From Nocardia cyriacigeorgica (lineage in GTDB: Bacteria; Actinomycetota; Actinomycetes; Mycobacteriales; Mycobacteriaceae), in assembly GCF_010858045.1 (NCBI RefSeq), contig NZ_JAAGVC010000003.1, forward strand, positions 179,633 to 243,632: 64,000 nucleotides of DNA, read 5' to 3'. Made by a program: the position numbers and the translations under genes. This document shows, piece after piece, positions 57,032 to 64,000 of the stretch (positions are counted from its first letter, which is position 1; every line of letters starts with the position of its first letter). The notes below the pieces were generated by a model. It saw only the letters and a program-made list of their open reading frames with translations. It did no database searches and had not been told where the DNA came from.

Positions 57032-58542
57032 GACTGTTCCTTCCGGTCGGCGAACCAGCCGGTGACGCCCGGCCGGAGGTTCTCGTAGACGTGCTTGGCC
57101 TCGCGATACTCGTGCAGGCCGGACGGCCCGAGCTCACGCCCGATCCCGGAGCGGCCGTAGCCGCCCCATTCCGCCTGCGGCAGATACGGCCCGAAATCGT
57201 TGACCCACACGGTTCCGTGCCGCAATCGACCGGCGATGCGGCGGGCCCGCGCGGCATCGGCGGACCATACGGCGCCGGCCAGTCCGTAGTCGGTGTCGTT
57301 GGCGATGGCGACGGCTTCGTCCTCGGTCGTGAACGTCTCGACGGTCACCGTCGGCCCGAATCCCTCATCGTGCACGCACGCCATCGCGCGGGTGGCGCGG
57401 TCGATGACGGTCGGCAGATAGAAATAGCCGTCGTCGAGGTTGCCCGCGCCGCGGTCGCCGGTGGCGAAGGCGCCGCCGGTGCGGATCACGGCGCCGTCGG
57501 CGCGGGCCTGCTCGACATAGCCGTGCACCTTCTCGCGGTGTGCGGCCGAGATCAGCGGCCCGGTCTCGGTGTCGGGGTGGAAGGGCAGGCCGAGCCGGAT
57601 CTGCTCGGCGCGGCGCACCAGCTCGTCGACGAACCGGTCGTGCGCGCGTTCCTCGATCACCAGCCGCGCACCGGCCGAACACACCTGGCCGGAATGCAGG
57701 AACGCGGCGTTGAGCGCGTTGTCGACGGCGGCGGCGAGCCGCTCATCGGTGTCGCAGGCATCGGCGAACACCACATTCGGGTTCTTGCCGCCGAGCTCCA
57801 GGGCCACCTTCTTGACCGTGGCGGCGGCTTCGCGGGCGATGATCCTGCCGGTGGCCAGACCGCCGGTGAACGAGACCAGGTCGACATCGGGATGCGAGGA
57901 CAGCGGCGCACCCGCGGTCGCGCCCGCCCCGAGCACCAGATTCGCCACGCCCGGCGGCACGCCGAGCTCGTGCAGCACCGTCATCAACAGAATCGAGGTA
58001 TGCGGTGTCAGTTCAGCGGGTTTCAGAACGAAGGTGTTTCCCGCGGCCAGGGCGGGTGCGACCTTCCACGCCACTTGCAGCAGCGGGTAATTCCACGGTG
58101 TGATCAGCCCGCACACCCCGACCGGCTCGTAGACGATGCGGGAATCGACATCCGGTGAGCCCGCGTCGACCACGCGGCCGGCGTCTTCGCCGGCGAGTTT
58201 GCCGAAATACCGGAAACAGTGGGCGATATCGGACATGTCGATATCGGATTCGTAGGGCCGCTTACCGGTGTCCAGAGTCTCCGCGCGGACGAATTCCTCG
58301 CGCCTGGCATCGATGGCGTCGGCGACCTTCAGCAGCAGATCGCCGCGCTCGTCGGCCGAGGTCCGGCGCCAGGGGCCGTCGTCGAAGGCGCGCCGGGCCG
58401 CGGCTATGGCGGCCTCGGTGTCGGCGGCGTCCGCTTCGGCGACCACGCCGACGAGGGAATTATCCGCCGGACAACGGATCTCGCGAGTATCGCCGGACCT
58501 GGCAGCGGTCCAGGCGCCGTCGATATAGAGGGTCTCACTCAT
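57028..58542 (-). CDS. betB: Betaine-aldehyde dehydrogenase
   Basis: Aldehyde dehydrogenase of 504 residues. N151 in PWNYPL, E249 in LELGGKNPN and nucleophile C288 in SGQVCSA are all present. The late WVNDFGPYLPQAEWGGYGRSG fits the betaine-aldehyde group. The ATG at 58542 overlaps the betT stop (ATGA) and its own stop overlaps betA, so it is translationally coupled on both sides. It converts betaine aldehyde to glycine betaine. Confidence 0.9.
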   Translation of the reverse strand: MSETLYIDGAWTAARSGDTREIRCPADNSLVGVVAEADAADTEAAIAAARRAFDDGPWRRTSADERGDLLLKVADAIDARREEFVRAETLDTGKRPYESDIDMSDIAHCFRYFGKLAGEDAGRVVDAGSPDVDSRIVYEPVGVCGLITPWNYPLLQVAWKVAPALAAGNTFVLKPAELTPHTSILLMTVLHELGVPPGVANLVLGAGATAGAPLSSHPDVDLVSFTGGLATGRIIAREAAATVKKVALELGGKNPNVVFADACDTDERLAAAVDNALNAAFLHSGQVCSAGARLVIEERAHDRFVDELVRRAEQIRLGLPFHPDTETGPLISAAHREKVHGYVEQARADGAVIRTGGAFATGDRGAGNLDDGYFYLPTVIDRATRAMACVHDEGFGPTVTVETFTTEDEAVAIANDTDYGLAGAVWSADAARARRIAGRLRHGTVWVNDFGPYLPQAEWGGYGRSGIGRELGPSGLHEYREAKHVYENLRPGVTGWFADRKEQS

Positions 58543-60740
58543 GCGGTGGTTCTCCCTTCCGGATCGCTGTCGGTGTCGACGTCGCCGGGATCCGGCTCGT
58601 GATGATCGGTCGCCGAGCGCCGCAGATGCAGATAGCCGAGATGACGTTCGTACTGGTCGAGAATGTCGCCGATGATCTGCTCGCGGGTGTAGCCGTTGAG
58701 CGAATAGCCCTGCGACCCCTCCGCCAGATAGACCTCGCAGCGGAAATACCGGTCCTGCGAGCGCTGGGCGAGAACGGCGTAGGTCGGGGTCGGGGCCGAA
58801 ACCGGCCACACGCAGTATTCGAAGCGGGGCTCATTGGCTTGGTCGACGAGCAGCCGCGTGGTCGGCATGCCCTCGTTGCGCGCGGACTCATCGATGGTCG
58901 CCGCCACACCGGCCCTGGTGAACTCGGCGCCGACCTCGCGCACCGCGGGGATCACCGAGCCGGTCATGAATCGGCGCGTGGCCGCGGGCCCCGGATAGCT
59001 GATGGTGGCCAGCAGCCGGCGGCGCCAACTGCCGTGTTCGGCCGGCCCGCGCCCCGCCGCGATGGCGTGCGGCAGTGCGGTGCGGAAGCTGTCGAGTTTG
59101 TAGGACTCGTTGCGTACCGAGCGCAGCAACGCGATGCCGATCAGCGCGAGCACGAACGAGAACGGCAGCCCCATGATGATGGTCGCGTTCTGCAGCGTGC
59201 TGATGGAGCCACCCGCGCCGGCGAACAGCATCGACAGCGTGAGCAGCCCGATCGCCACCGACCAGAAGATGCGGGTGCCCTTGGCGCAGTCGGCCATCGG
59301 ATTCGGCAGCCGCGAGGTGAAATTGCCCATCACGAGAGCACCCGAATCGGCGCTGGTGGTGTAGAACAACAGGCCGGTGATGGTCGCGATGCCGAGCAGT
59401 AAGGGCGCGCCCGGGTACTGCTCGAGCAGCGAATAGAAGCCGACTTCGGCCTGCGCGGCCGTCGTCTCGGCGAATTCGGCGTCCTTGCGAGCGAGGTCGA
59501 GCGCGCTGTTTCCGAAGATCGAGATCCACATCAGGATGAAGCTGAACGGCACCACCAGCACGCCGAAAACGAATTGGCGCAGGGTGCGCCCGCGCGAGAT
59601 GCGCGCGAGGAACAGTCCGACGAACGGCGCCCACGCCACCCACCAGGCCCAGAAGAACAACGTCCAGGCATCCAGCCAAGCGGTCGGCTGGTTCGGCGTC
59701 TCCGGATTGCGTTCCCAGGCGAAGGTGTCGAGGGTGCGATCGGGGAAGGTCGAGACGTAATCGCCGGCGTTCTGGGCGAGGGCATTGAGCAGGAAGTCCG
59801 AGCGCCCCGCCACCAGGATGTAGATCAGCAGCGCGATCGCCATGATGACGTTGAGTTCCGACAGCCTCCGGATACCGCGATCGACACCGGTGGTCGCCGA
59901 TATGGTCGCCACGATCACCGACAGCACGATCAGGCCGATCTGGGCGGCCTTGCCCTGGTCGATGCCGAACATTTCGTGCAAGCCGTAGTTGAGTTGCACG
60001 ATCCCGATCCCGAGCGAGGTCGCGATGCCGAAAATGGTGCCGAGGACGGCGGCCACATCGATGGCGTCGCCCCAGCGGCCGTGCACCCGCTTACCGACGA
60101 TGGGGTAGAGGGCGGCGCGGATGGTCAGCGGCAGATTGTGCCGGAATGCGAAGTAGGCGAGCGCGGCGCCCATCAGCGCGTACATCGCCCAGCCGCTGAG
60201 GCCGTAGTGGAAAATCGTCCAGGTCGTCGCCGCCCGGGCGGCCTCGTTGGTCTGGGCGGGGCCGGTGGGCGGGTAGAGGTAGTTGTAGACCGGTTCGGCG
60301 ACCGAGAAGAACATCAGGTCGATGCCGATACCGGCGGCGAACAGCATGGCGGTCCAGGTGAACAGGCTGTACTCCGGGCGTGATTCCTCCGGCCCCAGCC
60401 GGTAGCGGCCGTACCGGCTGACACCGAGGAACACGACGAGACCGACGATGCCGGTCGCCAGGAGGAAATACCACCAGCCGAACCAGGTGGAGATGAACGT
60501 CTTGACCTCGCCGACGACGGTTTCCGCACTTTCCGGGGCGGCCAGTGCCCAGATCGCGAACACGAGCACGATGCCGGCCGCGGCGAGGAACACCGGCTTG
60601 TTGACCGACCCGCGCCCGGCCGCCGGATGCGCGGGATGGGCGGAATGGAAGGTGGCGGCGTCGGCGGCATCCGATGTCGCGGCAACGGAGGGTTCGCGGT
60701 CGGTGTTGTCGCTGTCCGGTGGATCGCTGACGCCACTCAT
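58539..60740 (-). CDS. betT: BCCT-family choline transporter
   Basis: Protein of 733 residues. Membrane helices cover about 50-565; the motif is GIGID at residues 137-141 followed by LMFFSVAEP. Asp in this place, where BetP has Gly, marks H+-coupled choline carriers. WAWWVAWAPFVGLFLARISRGRTLRQF is the BCCT signature. A long cytoplasmic C-terminal domain (about 570-733) is typical of BetT. ATG at 60740 and GTG at 60749 are possible; no ribosome site is clear. It heads the operon with betB and betA. Confidence 0.9.
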   Translation of the reverse strand: MSGVSDPPDSDNTDREPSVAATSDAADAATFHSAHPAHPAAGRGSVNKPVFLAAAGIVLVFAIWALAAPESAETVVGEVKTFISTWFGWWYFLLATGIVGLVVFLGVSRYGRYRLGPEESRPEYSLFTWTAMLFAAGIGIDLMFFSVAEPVYNYLYPPTGPAQTNEAARAATTWTIFHYGLSGWAMYALMGAALAYFAFRHNLPLTIRAALYPIVGKRVHGRWGDAIDVAAVLGTIFGIATSLGIGIVQLNYGLHEMFGIDQGKAAQIGLIVLSVIVATISATTGVDRGIRRLSELNVIMAIALLIYILVAGRSDFLLNALAQNAGDYVSTFPDRTLDTFAWERNPETPNQPTAWLDAWTLFFWAWWVAWAPFVGLFLARISRGRTLRQFVFGVLVVPFSFILMWISIFGNSALDLARKDAEFAETTAAQAEVGFYSLLEQYPGAPLLLGIATITGLLFYTTSADSGALVMGNFTSRLPNPMADCAKGTRIFWSVAIGLLTLSMLFAGAGGSISTLQNATIIMGLPFSFVLALIGIALLRSVRNESYKLDSFRTALPHAIAAGRGPAEHGSWRRRLLATISYPGPAATRRFMTGSVIPAVREVGAEFTRAGVAATIDESARNEGMPTTRLLVDQANEPRFEYCVWPVSAPTPTYAVLAQRSQDRYFRCEVYLAEGSQGYSLNGYTREQIIGDILDQYERHLGYLHLRRSATDHHEPDPGDVDTDSDPEGRTTA

Positions 60741-60871
60741 GTGACGCACGCTAGTCGCGTCGGTGCGAGGCCGGAGGCATCATCGGCCTCGTGTCCGTGA
60801 TCGGTCCCGACCCGCGCCGGGCCGCCTCCCGGCCGCTGATCCGGGAGAGGTGTGCGCGTCAACGACTGTGA

Positions 60872-60891
60872 CCGGGCCTCGGCAGGCCCGG
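60872..60891 (-). terminator. Hairpin after the small secreted protein
   Basis: CCGGGCCT-CGGC-AGGCCCGG, an 8-bp stem with a 4-base loop, 41 bases beyond the stop of the leftward secreted-protein gene at 60932. It would end that transcript before the betT gene. Confidence 0.55.
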
Positions 60892-60931
60892 CCCGGTAGT
60901 CGATGCGGCTTCCGGGACGGCTACCCCGGAA

Positions 60932-61411
60932 TCACCTGATGTCGATGGTCCCGTCGAACATCAGTGGGGTCGGGCCCGGTTCGCAGCCGCGGAAGCTGCT
61001 GGTCGGCATCGGCACGCCGTAGCCGATCCGGTTCGGCTCACCGGCCTGGCCCTTCATGACCGTGATCTGGATGGCCATCGAATCCGGCGGGAACAGCATC
61101 ACCGGTTCCATGGTGGTGATCGGGTAGACCAGCGAGACGGTGTTGTCGCGGACCGTCAGGCAGGTCACCGGTCCGGTGACGCGGATCGGCAGGTTCATAT
61201 TGCCGAGCTTGGCGGTGGCCACATAGGTGCCGGTTGTGGGATTACCCGGTGAACTCTGTGCGTCGACGTGCAGCACGTTCATGCCGAGGACCTGCATATT
61301 GCCGTCGATCGTGACGCTGGTCGGCTGTGCGGCAGCCTGTCCTGAACCGGCGATGACCGCTGCGGTCGCGATCGCCGCCGCCGCGCCGAGCCGGGTGAGC
61401 TGATGTGCCAT
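60932..61411 (-). CDS. Small secreted hypothetical protein
   Basis: Protein of 159 residues with a signal peptide of about 28 residues (LTRLGAAAAIATAAVIAGSGQAAAQ). The mature part is beta-rich and has two cysteines (VTCLTVRDN, FRGCEPGP), likely forming a disulfide. The ATG at 61411 follows GAGGAGG. Resembles secreted Nocardia/Mycobacterium proteins of unknown function. Confidence 0.72.
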   Translation of the reverse strand: MAHQLTRLGAAAAIATAAVIAGSGQAAAQPTSVTIDGNMQVLGMNVLHVDAQSSPGNPTTGTYVATAKLGNMNLPIRVTGPVTCLTVRDNTVSLVYPITTMEPVMLFPPDSMAIQITVMKGQAGEPNRIGYGVPMPTSSFRGCEPGPTPLMFDGTIDIR

Positions 61412-61542
61412 GAGTGTGCCTCCTCGGGTCGTTGTCCCCGTTGCGCGGATACCCGGGATGATCGCGTTCACGCCGGAGAGATCAATCCCGATTAGTGCTG
61501 GGATGATGGGATATTTCGCCCCCGGCGTCCGGTCGTCCAGGG

Positions 61543-62457
61543 TCAGGGGGCGGGCACCATGTCGTGCAGGATGTCGGTCAGCGATGTCGGCGTGATGCCG
61601 AATGTCTGCTCGGTGAGGGTGGAGTCGACCACGAACGGCTGGTCGAGCTGGTACTGCACTTCGCGGAGCTCCCGGACGATCGGGGAGGTCAGACCGCCCA
61701 CGCGCAGCATCCACCCGGGCATGCGGCGCAATGTCGGCGCGGGTGCGCCGGCGACCCGGGTGAGCCGCTCGGCCAGCTGCCGGGGTGAGACGGGTGGATT
61801 GGTGGGTACGTGCCAGGCCCGGCCCCAGGCGCGTTCGTCCTGGGCGAGGGCGATGAGCGTGCGGGCCGCGTCGCCGGTACCGGTCCAGCTGTGCGGCGCA
61901 TCCGGATCCCCTGGCAACAGCGCCGTCTTCCCGGATAAGACCTTGGGCGCCACCATGACGGCGAAGGTGGACCGGCCGCCGCGGCCGAGGAAATCACTGG
62001 CCCGCACTTCGGTGACCCGCACCCGCCCTGCCTCGTAGGCCGCCATCGCCTCCTGCCAGGCCTGCGCGCGCACCCGGCCCTTGACCGAATTCGGCGCCAT
62101 CGGCGCCTCCTCGGTCATCGCCGCCGCGGGTGCTCCGTACCCGTACAGGTTGCCGAGCATCACGTATCCGGCACCGGTCGCCTCCGCGGTTCGCAGCAGG
62201 GAGCCGAACAGCGGCAACAGCTGCGTGCGCCAGCGGTGATACGGCGGCGCGGCGCAGTTGAACAGCGTCTGCGCTCCGGTGGTCAGCTCGATCAGCCGGG
62301 CGGTGTCGCCGGCATCGGCGGCGACACACTGGATATGCCGATCGCGCGGCCCGCTCCCGCTACGCGTGATCAACCGGACCTCGTGCCCGGCATCGGCCAG
62401 CAGTTGTGCGGTGAGGGTGCCGACGCCGCCGGCGCCGACCACAACAGACAGTGTCAT
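61543..62457 (-). CDS. NAD-dependent epimerase/dehydratase-like protein
   Basis: Protein of 304 residues with the Rossmann motif VVGAGGVGTLTAQLL, a NLYGYGAPAAAM strand and the RASDFLGRGG segment typical of SDR-like NAD(P)-binding proteins. A canonical YxxxK is not seen. The ATG at 62457 follows AAAGAAG. It may reduce or epimerise a small substrate, or act as an NAD sensor. Confidence 0.78.
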   Translation of the reverse strand: MTLSVVVGAGGVGTLTAQLLADAGHEVRLITRSGSGPRDRHIQCVAADAGDTARLIELTTGAQTLFNCAAPPYHRWRTQLLPLFGSLLRTAEATGAGYVMLGNLYGYGAPAAAMTEEAPMAPNSVKGRVRAQAWQEAMAAYEAGRVRVTEVRASDFLGRGGRSTFAVMVAPKVLSGKTALLPGDPDAPHSWTGTGDAARTLIALAQDERAWGRAWHVPTNPPVSPRQLAERLTRVAGAPAPTLRRMPGWMLRVGGLTSPIVRELREVQYQLDQPFVVDSTLTEQTFGITPTSLTDILHDMVPAP

Positions 62458-62580
62458 GGGCTTCTTTCGATCGAGTGATATTCGGGGCCGGACACGAGAC
62501 ACCGCCCGAGCCCGGAACGTGACACCACTGCGACGAAACAGCCCAGCGAAATGTGAGGCGTGACGGCCAGCGTCACCGGA

Positions 62581-63819
62581 TCAGGCGACGTCGACGGTGC
62601 TGCGCACGCGGTGGGCGCGAATCAGCAGGGCCGCGCGCAGATAGCACAGCCCGGTGACATCGTTCGGGTCGAATCCGGTGATCTGGCCGATGCGTTTCAA
62701 CCGGTAGTCCACGGTGTTGGTGTGCACGTAGAGTTTGCGGGCCGAGCGGGAGCGCTGCATATTCGTGGCCATGTGGACCTCGAGCGTGGTGAGCAATTCC
62801 GGGTGCGCCTCGAGGGAATCCAGGACCGAGCTCAGGTAGTCGCGGGCCGGGCCCGGCCGGGTCAATTGGTATTCGAAGGCCAGCTCGTGTGGGCGATACA
62901 CCTTGCTCTCGCCGCCGAGCAGGTGCACGATATCGACCAATTCGTGGACCTGCTCGGCGATGCCGGGGATCTGCGCGGGCGCCGCCGTCGTCGCGACCGC
63001 CCGGATCGGGACCTGGCCTGCGGCGGAGAGGTTGTCGATCAGTTGGTCGAGGTCGTCGTCGGTGAACTCGGTGGCGGGCAGCAGTAGGGTGCCGCCGTCG
63101 ACGCTGAGCAGCGACAGCACCTTGCCCGCGCACCGGTTGGCCAGTTCGGCCTGCACCCGGCGCAGCTTCCGGCGCGCCACGATCTTCTCGTCGAGCGCCG
63201 AGACCTGCTCCTCGGGATGTGGTGGAAGCTCCAGCGCCACAACGTGATAGCGCTCGGCCACCTCGATGCCGCACTCGCGGGCCATGGTGGAGGTGCTCTG
63301 CCCGCCGAGCAGCGCCGAGGTCAAGGTGTGCACCGCGGTGTGGTGTTCGCCGACCACCGAACGCAGTTCGCGCACATAGGCCACCGATACGGCCGAGTTG
63401 ATCATGTCCTGGGCGTCCATCAATCGCCTGGCCACTCCGACCGCGGTGTCGAAATCGTGGATGGTGCCATTTTCCAGGATCAAGTCGAAACCGAGCTTGA
63501 AGCCCTCATGGATGGCGTGGTGGATGGTGTCGATCGGGATGCCCTCGCGCGCCCAGTCGGCGGCGGCGTCCTGTACCCGTTGGGTGCGGCCGCGGAGATC
63601 GCGGCCGTCCAGCATGCTGTTGGTCAATTCCAGGCAGACCCGCGTCACCGTGGTGATATCGCCGTCGAGCGCTTCACCGGGCAGGGTGGCACACGGAACG
63701 ACATTTTCGATGAAATGGCCGACCATCTGACGGGAAATGGTCCGTACATCCTTCAGGGGAGTGGATACCGGCCGACCGGACGAAGTGAGAAATGGTTCGG
63801 CTGAGGCTGCGACAGACAT
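62581..63819 (-). CDS. PucR/CdaR-type transcriptional regulator
   Basis: Protein of 412 residues. The N-terminal part (about 20-160) is a RsbRD-like helical domain; the middle is a GGDEF-like fold; the C-terminal helix-turn-helix is of the PucR type, with KLYVHTNTVDYRLKRIGQITG near residues 365-385. The ATG at 63819 follows GGAAGGAA. Targets are unknown; it may regulate the neighbouring NAD-binding gene or itself. Confidence 0.82.
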   Translation of the reverse strand: MSVAASAEPFLTSSGRPVSTPLKDVRTISRQMVGHFIENVVPCATLPGEALDGDITTVTRVCLELTNSMLDGRDLRGRTQRVQDAAADWAREGIPIDTIHHAIHEGFKLGFDLILENGTIHDFDTAVGVARRLMDAQDMINSAVSVAYVRELRSVVGEHHTAVHTLTSALLGGQSTSTMARECGIEVAERYHVVALELPPHPEEQVSALDEKIVARRKLRRVQAELANRCAGKVLSLLSVDGGTLLLPATEFTDDDLDQLIDNLSAAGQVPIRAVATTAAPAQIPGIAEQVHELVDIVHLLGGESKVYRPHELAFEYQLTRPGPARDYLSSVLDSLEAHPELLTTLEVHMATNMQRSRSARKLYVHTNTVDYRLKRIGQITGFDPNDVTGLCYLRAALLIRAHRVRSTVDVA

Positions 63820-64000
63820 GGTAATTCCTTCCCACCCAGGGCCGCTGGGCAGGGACTCACGCTACCGCGAGAACCCGTTGCCATGTCGTGACCTTCGATT
63901 GTGACAAGGTGGAACGGATATCGGAAACGTTTATAGATTCCAACAATCGAGACCGCGGCCGCGGGACCCGGGCACCGCGGCGGTGGCGACGGGACACGCC
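63820..64000. other. Window end, no gene recognised
   Basis: About 180 bases upstream of the PucR-type gene. It contains an AT-richer stretch (TTTATAGATTCC at about 63930) and no credible coding region or hairpin. Confidence 0.4.

Overview
The window is about 64 kb of high-GC DNA. Gene order, GTG starts, Shine-Dalgarno sites and several protein families (DUF574 methyltransferases, XRE regulators of the DUF5753 type, a PknK-type kinase, DUF3556, DUF4254, an F420-type LLM oxidoreductase, NagE-type PTS proteins, paired BCCT transporters) point to a mycolic-acid actinobacterium, most likely Nocardia or a close relative. No rRNA, tRNA, insertion sequence, integrase, phage gene or CRISPR array was seen. 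This looks like ordinary chromosome with one candidate biosynthetic locus.

Layout. 0.2-5.0 kb: a Gly-type BCCT betaine carrier, a P1B-4 metal ATPase divergent from its ArsR/SmtB sensor, and a TerD protein. 5.1-8.7 kb: two DUF574 methyltransferases around a split-barrel flavin/F420 protein, divergent from an XRE regulator. 8.7-11 kb: a TetR/DHA2 efflux pair with three operators. 11.2-16.5 kb: GntR/UTRA regulator, PTS EIIA and EIIB, NagE EIIC, NagA and NagB, together an N-acetylglucosamine uptake and catabolic locus. 16.6-25.5 kb: small stress and hypothetical genes (TerD-AIM24 fusion, hydrolase, PadR/VOC pair, nucleotidyltransferase, DUF2867/TetR pair, one frameshifted gene). 26-27.8 kb: large membrane protein. 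27.8-28.2 kb: AT-richer regulatory gap.

28.2-40.7 kb: the most interesting locus. It holds a GNAT protein, a single-module fully reducing type I PKS (KS-AT-DH-ER-KR-ACP), an alpha-oxoamine synthase with an unusual N-terminal extension, and a tandem carboxymuconolactone-decarboxylase-like protein whose second domain has lost its cysteine. The last three overlap by ATGA junctions. A TetR regulator with its own palindrome, an LLM oxidoreductase and an O-methyltransferase follow. The arrangement suggests an iterative PKS whose acyl chain is released by decarboxylative condensation with an amino acid to give a sphingoid-like alpha-aminoketone.

40.8-48 kb: secreted beta-propeller, NAD-binding protein/EamA exporter with divergent LysR, DHA2 efflux pump, DUF3556 membrane protein. 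48-51.4 kb: PknK-like kinase-ATPase. 51.5-55 kb: two SnoaL-like proteins, VOC, RDD and small exported proteins. 54.9-60.7 kb: betT-betB-betA-DUF488 choline-to-betaine operon with overlapping genes. 60.9-63.8 kb: secreted protein, NAD-binding protein, PucR-type regulator.

Three genes (LLM oxidoreductase, DUF3556, SnoaL-like) have upstream boxes of the form TnnAACAyGTTCTT, all in the same orientation relative to their gene, which suggests one shared KstR-like TetR regulon. Compatible-solute traffic appears twice: a betaine-type carrier at the left and a choline-type carrier with its oxidases at the right.
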